In this document: piece after piece, positions 1 to 8,311 of the stretch
How the letters are laid out: every line of letters starts with the position of its first letter
How positions within the stretch are numbered: position 1 is the stretch's first letter
Origin: Gammaproteobacteria bacterium
GTDB lineage: Bacteria; Pseudomonadota; Gammaproteobacteria; Ga0077536
Reading direction: 5' to 3'
NCBI GenBank assembly: GCA_016209015.1
Contig: JACQWY010000022.1
Span: 1 to 64,000 of the forward strand
Length of the DNA: 64,000 nucleotides
Position numbers and translations under genes: made by a program
The notes under the pieces: model-generated
What the model was told of the DNA's origin: nothing
Database searches by the model: none
Seen by the model: the letters and a program-made list of their open reading frames with translations, nothing else

Positions 1-1053
1 ACCGGCGTGCAGGTCATCCAGGAAGTTGCGAAGACGGCCGCGAGGCTCACGATCTTCCAGCGCACGCCGAACTGGTGCGCGCCGCTCAACAACAGCCGCA
101 TCGACGCCGAGACCCAGGCTCGCCTCAAGAAGGAGCTGCCGGACATCCTGCGCGGCTGCCTGGACAAGTACGCCGGCTTCATCCACGACGCGGATCGCCG
201 CAACACGTTCGACGTCTCGGACGAGGAGCGCGAGAAGTTCTACGAAGCGCTCTATGCCGGGCCGGGCTTCGGGATCTGGATGGCGAATTTCCGCGACACG
301 ATGATCGACGAACGCGCGAACGCGGAGCTCTCGCGTTTCATCGCGAAGAAGATCCGCGGCCGCGTGCAGGATCAGGCGCTGGCGGAGAAGCTCATTCCGA
401 AGGATCACGGTTTCGGCACGCGTCGCGTCCCGCTCGAGACGAATTACTACGAGGTCTACAACCAGGCGAACGTCGAGCTGGTCGACATCCGCGAGATGCC
501 GATCGAGTGCATCACGGCGAGCGGCGTGCGCGTCGGCGGCCGCGACTACGACTGTGACATACTGATTTACGCCACGGGCTTCGACGCCGTGACGGGCGCG
601 CTCGATCGCATCGACGTGCGCGGTGCGAACGGTCGCGTCCTGAAGCGCCAATGGGCCGACGGCCCGAAGACCTATCTCGGCATGACGGCCGAGGGTTTCC
701 CGAACTTCTTCGCGATCGGTGGCCCGCACAACGCCGCGAATTTCTGCAACATTCCGCGCTGCCTCGAAGTGAACGTCGACTGGATCACCGACCTGCTCGT
801 ACACATGCGCGCGCACGGCTACTCGAAGGCCTCACCCACCGCCGAGGCCGTCGACGAGTGGACGACGCACGTGCTCGAAGGCTCGAAGCGCATGCTGCTG
901 ACGAAAGTGCGCTCGTGGTTCATGGGCATGAACACGAACCTCGAAGGCAAGCAGCAGCCCAAGCTCGTGCTCTACGTGAACGGCCTGCCGACGTACCGCA
1001 AGAAACTCGCGGAGTGCGTCGCCGGAGGGTATGCGGGCTTCGTGCTCGAGTGA
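1..1053 (+). CDS. Flavin-containing (Baeyer-Villiger-type) monooxygenase, C-terminal part
   Basis: The 5' end lies outside the window; the frame is open from base 1 to the TGA at 1051-1053. The visible 351 residues match the C-terminal half of class B flavoprotein monooxygenases of the cyclohexanone/phenylacetone monooxygenase type. Visible are IFQRTPNW after the second Rossmann region, the YATGFD segment typical of the family, and the C-terminal LGMTAEGFPNFFAIGGPHN block. Such enzymes use FAD, NADPH and O2 to insert oxygen into ketones or to oxygenate soft nucleophiles. The N-terminal FAD site and the family fingerprint cannot be checked here, so the substrate is unknown. No co-transcribed partner is visible downstream. 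Confidence 0.85.
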   Translation, partial: TGVQVIQEVAKTAARLTIFQRTPNWCAPLNNSRIDAETQARLKKELPDILRGCLDKYAGFIHDADRRNTFDVSDEEREKFYEALYAGPGFGIWMANFRDTMIDERANAELSRFIAKKIRGRVQDQALAEKLIPKDHGFGTRRVPLETNYYEVYNQANVELVDIREMPIECITASGVRVGGRDYDCDILIYATGFDAVTGALDRIDVRGANGRVLKRQWADGPKTYLGMTAEGFPNFFAIGGPHNAANFCNIPRCLEVNVDWITDLLVHMRAHGYSKASPTAEAVDEWTTHVLEGSKRMLLTKVRSWFMGMNTNLEGKQQPKLVLYVNGLPTYRKKLAECVAGGYAGFVLE

Positions 1054-1107
1054 GGAGCGGATGGTCGGGAAGGACGTAGCGCCAGAAGTGCGGGATCACC
1101 GCTGAGC

Positions 1108-1254
1108 CGTCGTCCCGGCGGAGGCCGGGACCCGGTCATCTCGCCCGGCGGAACGTCGGGGTGTTGCGATGACGCGCTCCGCTCTGGAACTCACCGGGGT
1201 TCGCTGCTCGAGCCGAGGGTCGTGGACTGGGCCCCGGTCTGCGCCGGGACGACG
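1108..1254. repeat. Inverted dispersed repeat (CGTCGTCCCGGC...GCCGGGACGACG)
   Basis: The left arm, about 1108-1137, reads CGTCGTCCCGGCGGAGGCCG and onwards. It is matched in reverse complement, with a few mismatches, by about 1225-1254, which ends GCGCCGGGACGACG. Both arms are themselves hairpin-prone. Short repeats of this CCCGGC-GGCCGGGA type are common in intergenic DNA of high-GC Proteobacteria. The element fills most of the gap between the monooxygenase and the convergent metallopeptidase gene; nothing else is seen in 1054-1308. Confidence 0.55.
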
Positions 1255-1308
1255 CCGTGGCGCGCCCGCTTCGTCGGCAAATCCTGTAGCGCGATGGCGC
1301 CGCGCGCC

Positions 1309-2163
1309 TCACAACGCCGCCGCCTTGAACGTATTGCACTGCTTCATGTCACCGCTGTCGAGACCGCGCCGGAACCAGGTCACGCGCTGCTGCGAGCTGC
1401 CGTGCGTGAACGTGTCCGGGACGATGTAACCGCGCGCCTGCTTCTGCAGGCGGTCGTCGCCGATGGCGGTCGCGGCGGCGAGTGCTTCCTCGACGTCGCC
1501 GGCCTCCAGGATCTTCTTCGACTCGTTCGCCTGCGCGGCCCACACGCCGGCGAGGCAATCGGCCTGCAGTTCCATGCGCACGGACAGCGCATTCGACTTC
1601 GCCTCGTCACCGGCACGCTGGCGGGCCGCCATCACCTTGTCCGCGATGCCCATGAGATTCTGCACGTGGTGACCGACTTCGTGAGCGATGACGTAGGCCT
1701 GCGCGAAATCGCCCGGTGCGTGGAAGCGATCGCGGAGCTCCTGGTAGAACGCGAGATCGATGTAGACCTGACGATCGCGCGGACAGTAGAACGGTCCCAT
1801 CGCGGTCTGGCCCGTGCCGCACGCGGTCGCCGTCGCGCCCGTGAAGAGCACGAGGCGGGGATTCTCGTAGGTGCCGCCGCGCTGCTGGAACTGTGCTGCC
1901 CACACCGTTTCCGTCGAATGCAGCACCTTGCGCACGAAGCGCGAGGCTTCGTCGTCGACAGGCGCCGCGCGCTGCGCGGGCACGGGCTGGCCGCCCTGGA
2001 ACTGCGAGGCGATGCCGAGGAGCGTGCGTGGATCGATGCCGAGGAAATAACTCGCGATGAGGGCGACGGCGACCGTGCCGATCCCGATGCCGCCGCGAAT
2101 CGGCAGCCCCATGCCGCGGCGGTCCTCGACGTTGCTGCTCTCCTGTTCGTCGTCCAATCGCAT
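1309..2163 (-). CDS. Neutral zinc metallopeptidase, YpfJ family
   Basis: The product is about 284 residues and matches the YpfJ/putative zinc metallopeptidase family. A short charged N-terminus is followed by one membrane segment at roughly residues 25-45, a low-complexity linker, and a periplasmic catalytic domain. The zinc motif HEVGHH is at about 161-166, with further conserved blocks such as YIDLAFYQEL upstream. I chose the ATG at 2161-2163 (MRLDDEQESS) because a GAGGAG ribosome-binding site precedes it; the frame stays open further upstream only into repeat DNA. The physiological substrate of this family is not established. The gene is monocistronic and convergent with the monooxygenase. 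Confidence 0.85.
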   Translation of the reverse strand: MRLDDEQESSNVEDRRGMGLPIRGGIGIGTVAVALIASYFLGIDPRTLLGIASQFQGGQPVPAQRAAPVDDEASRFVRKVLHSTETVWAAQFQQRGGTYENPRLVLFTGATATACGTGQTAMGPFYCPRDRQVYIDLAFYQELRDRFHAPGDFAQAYVIAHEVGHHVQNLMGIADKVMAARQRAGDEAKSNALSVRMELQADCLAGVWAAQANESKKILEAGDVEEALAAATAIGDDRLQKQARGYIVPDTFTHGSSQQRVTWFRRGLDSGDMKQCNTFKAAAL

Positions 2164-2231
2164 CGTGTCGCTCCTCGCGGCTGCGGAGGTGATCATAGCG
2201 CTGCGGGCCGCGGCCGCGGCAGCTCCCGTTC

Positions 2232-2299
2232 GAATTGGGGTCAGGTTCAATTCATAATGGACTCTGACCCCAATTCAATCGGACTCTGACCCCAATTCA
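2232..2299. repeat. GGGGTCAGAG-type repeat cluster
   Basis: Two direct copies of ACTCTGACCCCAATTCA lie at 2261-2277 and 2283-2299. A partial inverted copy, GAATTGGGGTCAGG, lies at 2232-2245. Motifs of this type are widely scattered near IS200-like (REP-associated tyrosine) transposase genes in Proteobacteria; no transposase is present here. The cluster sits between two divergent genes and ends about 30 bases before the start codon of the isomerase gene. Confidence 0.6.
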
Positions 2300-2329
2300 T
2301 ATCGCCGGTTGTCCGGTCGAGGAGAGCCC

Positions 2330-2965
2330 ATGAACACACCGCGCCGCGGCCGCTGGTATTTCGACGTGATTTCGCCATACGCCTATCTCTATCTCAAACA
2401 GTTCGAGCGCCTCGACCCGAAGCTCGAGCTCGAGCTCGTGCCGGTGCTGTTCGCCGGCCTCCTGAAGCACTGGGGCAGCAAGGGCCCGGCGGAGTTGCCG
2501 ACGAAGCGCATTCACACCTACCAGCAGTGCGTCTTCCTGGCCTCGCGCCTCGACGTGCCGTTCCGCATGCCGGCGCGCCACCCCTTCGTGCCCCTGAAAG
2601 CGCTGCGGCTCCTCGCCGCGCTCGGTGCGCCGCGCGCGGCGGTCGAACGTGCATTCGATTTCGTGTGGGGCGAGGGCCGCGATCCCGAGCTCGAGTTCGA
2701 CGCGCTCGGTGCGGCGCTCGGCGTCGGGGATGCCGAGGATCTCGTTTCGCGGCCGGAGGTGAAGGCACGGCTCGCCGCGAACACCGAGCGCGCGATCGTC
2801 GACGGCGTGTTCGGCGTGCCGACGGTCGCGATCGATCACCGCATCTTCTGGGGCGTCGATACGATCGACTGGTTGAACACGTTCCTTTCCGATCCGCAGA
2901 TGTTCGAGCGTGAAGACATGCAGCGCGCGGCGCACGCGGAAGTCGGCGTCGTGCGCACAACTTGA
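2330..2965 (+). CDS. 2-hydroxychromene-2-carboxylate isomerase-like protein (DsbA-fold)
   Basis: The 211-residue protein begins MNTPRRGRWYFDVISPYAY. This is the thioredoxin-fold N-terminus of the 2-hydroxychromene-2-carboxylate isomerase / kappa-class GST group, in which a Ser (S15 here) replaces the CxxC active site and binds glutathione. The helical insert and the C-terminal GVPTVAIDHRIFWG block, with the cis-Pro loop, are present. Family members isomerise intermediates of naphthalene-type degradation, but many homologues have other, unknown glutathione-dependent roles. The start ATG at 2330 has GGAGAG just upstream. No aromatic-degradation cluster surrounds it, so the specific reaction is not supported. 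Confidence 0.8.
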   Translation: MNTPRRGRWYFDVISPYAYLYLKQFERLDPKLELELVPVLFAGLLKHWGSKGPAELPTKRIHTYQQCVFLASRLDVPFRMPARHPFVPLKALRLLAALGAPRAAVERAFDFVWGEGRDPELEFDALGAALGVGDAEDLVSRPEVKARLAANTERAIVDGVFGVPTVAIDHRIFWGVDTIDWLNTFLSDPQMFEREDMQRAAHAEVGVVRTT

Positions 2966-3045
2966 GACAGGGTTCTCCTGGTTGCCCGGCGCACTTGATG
3001 TAGCGCAACTCCGGCCGCCTCGCGCTTGCACGACAATGCCTCCGG

Positions 3046-3061
3046 CCTGGGCCGGCCCAGG
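3046..3061. repeat. 16-bp perfect palindrome between convergent genes
   Basis: CCTGGGCCGGCCCAGG is a perfect palindrome in the 137-bp gap between the convergent isomerase and dinB genes. It could form a cruciform or a bidirectional transcription barrier. There is no T-tract on either side, so it is not a standard intrinsic terminator. Confidence 0.35.
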
Positions 3062-3102
3062 TGTTCGATTGGCCAGGATGGCTGTCGACATCGAAGCCGG
3101 CT

Positions 3103-4167
3103 TCAGGCCCCGTCGAACAGCCCCGGTTGGGGCGAGCTTTCCGGATCCGCAAAATTTCCCAGGCCCACACCCGCGAGGCGATAGCGCGTGCGCGGCGGCA
3201 GATCGACGCGCTCGAGCAGCTTCTCCGCGAGGGCGACGAATTCCTCCTCTGCGACCGCCGGCTGCGGCGGCGTGACCGTCCGCGTGATGATCCTGAACTC
3301 CCGCGTCTTCAACTTCAGCACCACGCTGCGGCCTACACGTTCCGTCTTGCGCGAGGCGCGCCACGCTTTCGCGGCAAGCTCGCGGACGCTCGCCGCGAGC
3401 TCGGCGAGCAGCAGATCCGTCTCGAACGTCGTCTCTGCCGACACGGACTGCACCGGCCGATCGCTCACCACGGCATGGTCGTCGAGCCCGCGCGCGAGCT
3501 CGTACAGCCGCCCGCCGAAGCGCCCGAGCTGCGCTTCGAGCGCCTCGCGCGGAGGGGCCCGCAATTCACCGACCGTGCCGATGCCGAGCGCGGCGAGCCG
3601 TTCCTGCGTGGCCTTGCCCACACCCGGCAGGCGCGCCGCCGGCAGCGGCTCGAGGAACGCCATCACCTCGTGCGGCTGGATCACGAAGAGGCCATCGGGC
3701 TTGCGCCAGTCGGACGCGATTTTCGCCAGGAACTTGTTCGGCGCGACGCCGGCCGAGGCCGTGAGATCCGTCTCGGCGCGAATCGCCGCGCGGATCGCCT
3801 TCGCGACCTCGGTCGCGGTCGCGAGCCCGGGTTTGTTCGTCGTCACGTCGAGATAGGCTTCGTCGAGGGACAAGGGTTCGACGAGATCCGTATAGCGCAG
3901 GAAGATTTCGCGGATGGCGCGCGAGACGGCCCGGTAGCGCGGGAAATCCGGCGGCGTGAAGATCGCCTGCGGGCAGAGCCGCTCGGCGCGCACCGCGGGC
4001 ATCGCCGAACGCACGCCGTAACGCCGCGCCTCGTAGGAGGCCGCACAGACGACCGAGCGCGGCCCGCGCCAGGCGACGACGACGGGCTGACCGCGCAACT
4101 CGGGCCGGTCGCGCTGCTCGACGGAGGCGTAGAAGGCGTCCATGTCGATGTGGATGATCTTGCGCAT
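3103..4167 (-). CDS. dinB: DNA polymerase IV
   Basis: The 354-residue protein is a full-length Y-family translesion polymerase. It opens MRKIIHIDMDAFYASVE with catalytic D8, and the second metal site is SLDEAY (D102, E103), positions nearly identical to E. coli Pol IV. The helix-hairpin-helix region (LPGVGKAT) and the little-finger domain follow. The C-terminus ends QPGLFDGA, where QPGLF fits a beta-clamp binding motif. The start ATG is at 4165-4167. No LexA-type box was recognised upstream. The product is cytosolic and acts in error-prone bypass at stalled forks. Confidence 0.95.
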   Translation of the reverse strand: MRKIIHIDMDAFYASVEQRDRPELRGQPVVVAWRGPRSVVCAASYEARRYGVRSAMPAVRAERLCPQAIFTPPDFPRYRAVSRAIREIFLRYTDLVEPLSLDEAYLDVTTNKPGLATATEVAKAIRAAIRAETDLTASAGVAPNKFLAKIASDWRKPDGLFVIQPHEVMAFLEPLPAARLPGVGKATQERLAALGIGTVGELRAPPREALEAQLGRFGGRLYELARGLDDHAVVSDRPVQSVSAETTFETDLLLAELAASVRELAAKAWRASRKTERVGRSVVLKLKTREFRIITRTVTPPQPAVAEEEFVALAEKLLERVDLPPRTRYRLAGVGLGNFADPESSPQPGLFDGA

Positions 4168-4256
4168 CGCCGCGGCATTGTACGCGAGCGTCGGGACCGT
4201 TCCCGCCTCCGGCCGCGGCTGTTAGAGTGGCCCCACAGGGCATGCGGAGTGGCGCG

Positions 4257-4655
4257 ATGATCGGCGGAACGGGAAGGCTCGGCGCAGGGATGGCGCTGGT
4301 GGGGGCGATGACGCTCGCGGCGGCCCAACAACCCCCTGCTGCGCCCCAGCTCGATCAGGTACTGCAACTCGAGGAATGCCTGAACCGCGTCGACGCCACC
4401 GCGATGCAGGATCTCGAGGCGCGCAGCGAGCAGGCGCAGGAGGCAGTGCGTGCGCTCTGCGCGGCCGGAGATCGCGAAGGCGCGGAGAAGCGTGCCGCGG
4501 CCTTCGCGCGCGAGCTCGCCGCCTCACGCGAGATGCTGCTCGTGCGCGATTGCGGCGAGATGGCGCGTCAGATGTTCGCGGCACTGCCGCCGAACGCGCG
4601 GGCGACACAGGATCCGGCCTTCGAGACGGGACACGTCTGCGATTCCGAGGAGTGA
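4257..4655 (+). CDS. Small secreted protein of unknown function
   Basis: This is a hypothetical protein of about 132 residues. It starts MIGGTGRLGAGMALVGAMTL, a short positively charged then hydrophobic segment ending near AAAQQ, consistent with a signal peptide. The mature part is helical and charged, with three cysteines (in LEECLNR, RALCAAG, VRDCGEM) plus one near the end (HVCDSEE). I chose ATG 4257 because GGAG lies 8 bases upstream; ATG 4242 and GTG 4227 are in-frame alternatives. No family is recognised. It is divergent from dinB and is followed by the TPP-enzyme gene, which appears to have its own promoter. Confidence 0.6.
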   Translation: MIGGTGRLGAGMALVGAMTLAAAQQPPAAPQLDQVLQLEECLNRVDATAMQDLEARSEQAQEAVRALCAAGDREGAEKRAAAFARELAASREMLLVRDCGEMARQMFAALPPNARATQDPAFETGHVCDSEE

Positions 4656-4693
4656 GGCGCGACGCGCCGACGTGCTCCGCCCCGCGGCTTCTC

Positions 4694-4699
4694 TATAAT
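4694..4699 (+). promoter_or_regulatory. Consensus -10 hexamer TATAAT upstream of the TPP-enzyme gene
   Basis: A perfect TATAAT lies 29 bases before the ATG at 4728, in otherwise very GC-rich DNA. The implied start site is near 4706, giving a short leader that contains the AGGAGG ribosome-binding site at 4716-4721. No good -35 hexamer is seen at the 17-bp spacing. Confidence 0.5.
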
Positions 4700-4727
4700 T
4701 CCCGCTCCATTTCCCAGGAGGACCCCG

Positions 4728-6278
4728 ATGAACGGTGCCCAGGCCCTCTTCGAGACGCTCGTCGCTGCGGGCCTCGATACGTGCTTCGCGAATCCCGGAA
4801 CGTCCGAGATGCATCTCGTCACCGCGATCGGCCAGTCGGCGCGCATGCGGCCGATCCTGTGCCTGTTCGAGGGCGTGGCGAGCGGCGCGGCGGACGGTTA
4901 CGCGCGCATGCTCGATCGGCCCGCGCTCACGTTGACGCATCTCGGACCCGGCTTCGCGAACGCGATGGCGAACCTGCACAACGCGCGCAAGGCCCATGTG
5001 CCCATGGTCAACATCGTGGGCGACCACGCGCCGTATCACCTGCAGTACGACGCGCCGCTCACTTCCGACGTCGCGGGCCACGTGCGCCTGCATTCGGCCT
5101 GGCATCGCGCGGCGCGCTCCGCCCAGGATCTCTCACGCGCCGGCGCCGAAGCCGTGCAGGCCGCGACGACCGGCGCCGGCCGCATCGCGACGGTGATCGC
5201 GCCCGCGAATTTCGCCTGGGAGCCCGCGGACGGTGCGGCGCCGCCCCTGCCCGCGCCGGCGCAGGGCAGAACCTCCGACGCGACGATCGCCGCGCTCGCG
5301 ACACTGCTCGGTAACGGCAGGCGTACGGGGCTCGTGCTCGGCGGGCGTGCGCAGCGCGCGGAAGCGCTCGTGATGGCCGGCAGGATCGCGCAGGCCACCG
5401 GCGCGCGGCTCCTCGGCGAGACCTTCCCGCCGCGTCTCGCGCGCGGTGCGGGCCGCGTGAAGCTCGAGCGCATCCCGTATTTCGCGGAGCTCGCGATCGA
5501 GTTCCTGGAAGATCTCGACCAGGTCGTGCTCGTCGCCGTCAACGAGCCCGTCGCGTTCTTCGCCTATCCGAACGTGCCGAGCCGGCTGTTGCCGGAGCGT
5601 TGCGCGATCCACGAGCTCGTCGGCCTCGACGAGGACGTGCCGGATGCGCTCGCGCGCCTCGCGGCAGCGGTCGGCGCGACCACGGACGCGCCGCTGCAGA
5701 GGCACGAGCTGCCGCCGATCCCGGAGGGACCGCTCACGCCGGCCGCAATCGGCGCCTGCGTCGCGAAGCATCTGCCGGCGAATGCGATCGTCTGCGACGA
5801 GGCGATCACCTGCAGCCTCGATCTCTACCGCGCGACGGAAGGCGCGGCGCCTCACGACTTCCTCGCGATCACGGGCGGCTCAATCGGCATCGGCCTGCCG
5901 CTCGCGTTCGGTGCGGCGATCGCCTGCCCCGATCGCCAGGTCGTCGCCCTGCAGGCGGACGGCAGCGCGATGTACACCGTGCAGGCGCTGTGGAGCATGG
6001 CGCGCGAGCAGACCGACGTGACGGTCGTGCTGTTGAACAACGCGAGCTACGCGATCCTGAACGTCGAGCTCGCGCGGCTGCAGGCCGGTGCGCCGACGCC
6101 GAAGACGCTCACCATGCTCGATCTCGGCAATCCCGTGCCGGACTGGGTGAGTCTCGCGAAGGGCATGGGCGTGAGCGCGGACCGTGTCGAAGACACCGTG
6201 GGCCTCGAACGCGCGCTCGCGCAGGCGGCCGCGACGCGCGGGCCGAAGCTCATCGAAGTGATGGTCGCGCGTCGCTAG
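4728..6278 (+). CDS. Thiamine pyrophosphate-dependent enzyme, acetolactate synthase large subunit-like
   Basis: The 516-residue protein has the three-domain layout of the acetolactate synthase / benzoylformate decarboxylase family. The PYR domain carries the catalytic Glu (FEGVASG, E48). A central domain is followed by a PP domain with the TPP motif ADGS (about 410-413) running to LLNN (about 435-438). It is shorter than true IlvB (about 570) and no IlvN-like regulatory subunit lies beside it. It therefore more likely belongs to the catabolic branch that decarboxylates or condenses 2-oxo acids than to branched-chain amino acid synthesis. The start is well supported by AGGAGG 7 bases upstream. 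Substrate unknown. Confidence 0.85.
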   Translation: MNGAQALFETLVAAGLDTCFANPGTSEMHLVTAIGQSARMRPILCLFEGVASGAADGYARMLDRPALTLTHLGPGFANAMANLHNARKAHVPMVNIVGDHAPYHLQYDAPLTSDVAGHVRLHSAWHRAARSAQDLSRAGAEAVQAATTGAGRIATVIAPANFAWEPADGAAPPLPAPAQGRTSDATIAALATLLGNGRRTGLVLGGRAQRAEALVMAGRIAQATGARLLGETFPPRLARGAGRVKLERIPYFAELAIEFLEDLDQVVLVAVNEPVAFFAYPNVPSRLLPERCAIHELVGLDEDVPDALARLAAAVGATTDAPLQRHELPPIPEGPLTPAAIGACVAKHLPANAIVCDEAITCSLDLYRATEGAAPHDFLAITGGSIGIGLPLAFGAAIACPDRQVVALQADGSAMYTVQALWSMAREQTDVTVVLLNNASYAILNVELARLQAGAPTPKTLTMLDLGNPVPDWVSLAKGMGVSADRVEDTVGLERALAQAAATRGPKLIEVMVARR

Positions 6279-6366
6279 GCGTGCGCCTCAGTGCCGCGTG
6301 TCGGATTTCGTGACGAGATGAAGGCCGGGCGCGCGGATCACTCCATCGCACCCGATTTTGATGGCA

Positions 6367-6630
6367 TCATTTGCAGGGAACGACTTTGCGCAGGCTGTCC
6401 TTCGCCCACAGCGGCTGACCGTCGGGCGTCTTGCCGTCCTGGTGCCACTTCTCCGTGAGGTCCATGCAGAACGAGCCGGCGTTCTCGGTCGTCGGACCGG
6501 AATCCGCAGGCCGTTCACCGCCGACCTTCATGTTCGGGTTCGACGTGTTGTAAGTGGGGGCGATGGTGGTGCTCGCACAGCCGGCAAGCGTGGCGAGCAG
6601 GCAGCCGCCGAGTAGAGTGGTCAGGCGCAT
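6367..6630 (-). CDS. Small lipoprotein
   Basis: The product is 87 residues. MRLTTLLGGCLLATLAGC is a type II signal peptide with lipobox LAGC (Cys18), so the mature protein should be lipid-anchored. The mature part is short and polar with two more Cys (FCMDL and VVPCK), which may form a disulfide. The start ATG at 6628-6630 has CCGGAG upstream; the frame is open further upstream but without signal-peptide character. Function unknown. It is convergent with the TPP-enzyme gene and divergent from the DUF2058 gene. Confidence 0.7.
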   Translation of the reverse strand: MRLTTLLGGCLLATLAGCASTTIAPTYNTSNPNMKVGGERPADSGPTTENAGSFCMDLTEKWHQDGKTPDGQPLWAKDSLRKVVPCK

Positions 6631-6818
6631 TTCGACTCCGGGCGCATCTAGCGCGATGTGAACAGGCGAAGCGGGCGGCGCAACGACCGCCGGCCCGCGG
6701 GCCGGCAATTGTGCAAAGCAGCGTGGCGGGAGTCAATGCGCCGTGCTCGGATGAAGGGTTTGGATGAACGAAGGGGAGCCGGTCTCGAGGTCGGGGTCGC
6801 CGGCAGCAGGAGGTCAAC

Positions 6819-7349
6819 GTGCGTCATTCTCTGCAGGAGCAGCTCATCAAGGCAGGGCTCGTCGACGAGAAGAAGCTGAATCAGGCCCAGCACGGCAAGA
6901 AGAAGGAACAGCGCCAGGGCAAGACGAGCCAGGAGGAGCAGGATCGCCAGCGCGCCCAGAAAGCCGCGGCGGAGAAGGCGGCGCGCGACAAGCAGCTCAA
7001 TGCCGAGCGTGAGGCGCAGGCGGCGCAGAAAGCGCTGTACGCGGAGCTCAGGCAGATCATCGCGAACGGCCGGCACGTGAAGAACGACGGCGACGTCGTC
7101 TACAACTTCGTCGACGGCGGCAAGGTCAAGCGTCTCTACATGACCGAGTCGACGCGCCAGGAGCTCGTGCGCGGCACGCTCGCCATCGTGCGTCTGCGCA
7201 ATCACTACGACATCGTGAGCGTCGAGACCGCCGAGGCCGTCGCGGCGCGCCTGCCGCAGTCCGTCATCGTGTTGAACAAGGGCGATGAGCAGCCTGCCGC
7301 CGACGATCCTTACGCGGATCATCCGATTCCCGACGATTTGATGTGGTGA
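6819..7349 (+). CDS. DUF2058 family protein (YaiL-like)
   Basis: This 176-residue soluble protein matches DUF2058. It has a conserved N-terminus RHSLQEQLIKAGLVDEKK, a long highly charged Lys/Glu/Gln helix (about residues 25-75), and a C-terminal domain with YNFVDGGKVKRLY. It starts at a GTG (6819) with AGGAGG ideally spaced before it. The family is common in Gammaproteobacteria and has no settled function; the charged helix suggests nucleic-acid or ribosome association, but that is inference. Confidence 0.85.
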   Translation: MRHSLQEQLIKAGLVDEKKLNQAQHGKKKEQRQGKTSQEEQDRQRAQKAAAEKAARDKQLNAEREAQAAQKALYAELRQIIANGRHVKNDGDVVYNFVDGGKVKRLYMTESTRQELVRGTLAIVRLRNHYDIVSVETAEAVAARLPQSVIVLNKGDEQPAADDPYADHPIPDDLMW

Positions 7350-7467
7350 GGCTGCCCGTGGCGGCCGCGCTGCGCTAGAATCCGGAACGGCGGGTCTCGA
7401 TTGTCCCGCGCACGCTTTCCCAGTCCGCGCTGCGGCGCGATTCCACCTTTGCATCGGGAGACCGAAG

Positions 7468-8268
7468 ATGTCTGAAGCCCTTCCCGCCGGCAGCGCGCCC
7501 GAACTGCTGCAGAGTCAGGACGGTTACGTCGCGACGCTCACGCTCAATCGCCCGCAGGCCGGCAACGCGCTCTCGCACAACCTCGTCCACGAGCTCGATC
7601 GCGCCTTGACGGCGCTTGCCGAGGACGATGGCGTGCGGGTGATCGTGATCGCCGCGAGCGGCCGCTTGTTCTGCACGGGCCACGACCTGAAGGAATCGCT
7701 CGCCACGAAATCCGCCGAAGAGAAGCGCCAGTCGAATCTCCGCTGCAACGAGATGATGAAGCGCCTCGTCGATCTGCCGAAGCCCGTGATCGCGAAAGTG
7801 CAGGGCACGGCGACCGCGGCCGGTCTCGAGCTCGTCTCGAGTTGCGATCTCGCGATCGCGGCCGACCATGCGAAATTTGCAACGCCGGGTGTGAACATCG
7901 GGCTCTGGTGTCACGGCCCGCAGGTCGCGGTGAGCCGCGTCATCTCGCGCAAGCACGCCATGGAAATGCTGCTCACCGGCCAGCTCATGGATGCGGACAC
8001 GGCCGTGCGCTTCGGCCTCGTCAATCGCGCGGTGCCCGCGGAGCAGCTCGATGCCGCCGTGCAGGAGCTCGCGGATCTCATCGCCTCGAAATCGCCTTAC
8101 ACCGTCGCGCTCGGCAAGCGCGGTTTCAACCGCCAGCTCGCGATGACGCGCAGCGACGCCTACGATTTCGTCGCCGAGCAGATCTACCGGAACTTCCAGG
8201 CCGAGGACGCGCAGGAGGGCATCAGCGCCTTCGTCGAGAAGCGCAAGCCCGTCTGGAAGGGGCGCTGA
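7468..8268 (+). CDS. Enoyl-CoA hydratase/isomerase family protein
   Basis: The 266-residue protein is of standard crotonase length. LTLNRPQAGNALS near the N-terminus, the oxyanion-hole region SGRLFCTGHDLKE (about 66-77) and the second oxyanion segment (GTATAAGLEL) are all present. The GHDL variant with surrounding CTGHDLKE is typical of the ECHDC3-like subgroup rather than of beta-oxidation FadB. A -10-like TAGAAT sits about 90 bases upstream. RBS-like GGGAGA precedes ATG 7468. It lies 43 bp before the RibA paralogue and could be co-transcribed with it. Reaction on a specific acyl-CoA is not determinable. Confidence 0.85.
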   Translation: MSEALPAGSAPELLQSQDGYVATLTLNRPQAGNALSHNLVHELDRALTALAEDDGVRVIVIAASGRLFCTGHDLKESLATKSAEEKRQSNLRCNEMMKRLVDLPKPVIAKVQGTATAAGLELVSSCDLAIAADHAKFATPGVNIGLWCHGPQVAVSRVISRKHAMEMLLTGQLMDADTAVRFGLVNRAVPAEQLDAAVQELADLIASKSPYTVALGKRGFNRQLAMTRSDAYDFVAEQIYRNFQAEDAQEGISAFVEKRKPVWKGR

Positions 8269-8311
8269 GCGGCGTCAAACCGCGGTAATCCCGTGACGAG
8301 GTTGCGACGTA

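Noticed and set aside
3046-3061. Intrinsic terminator at the CCTGGGCCGGCCCAGG palindrome
   Set aside because: There is no loop and no T-tract on either strand, so it was kept only as a palindrome.
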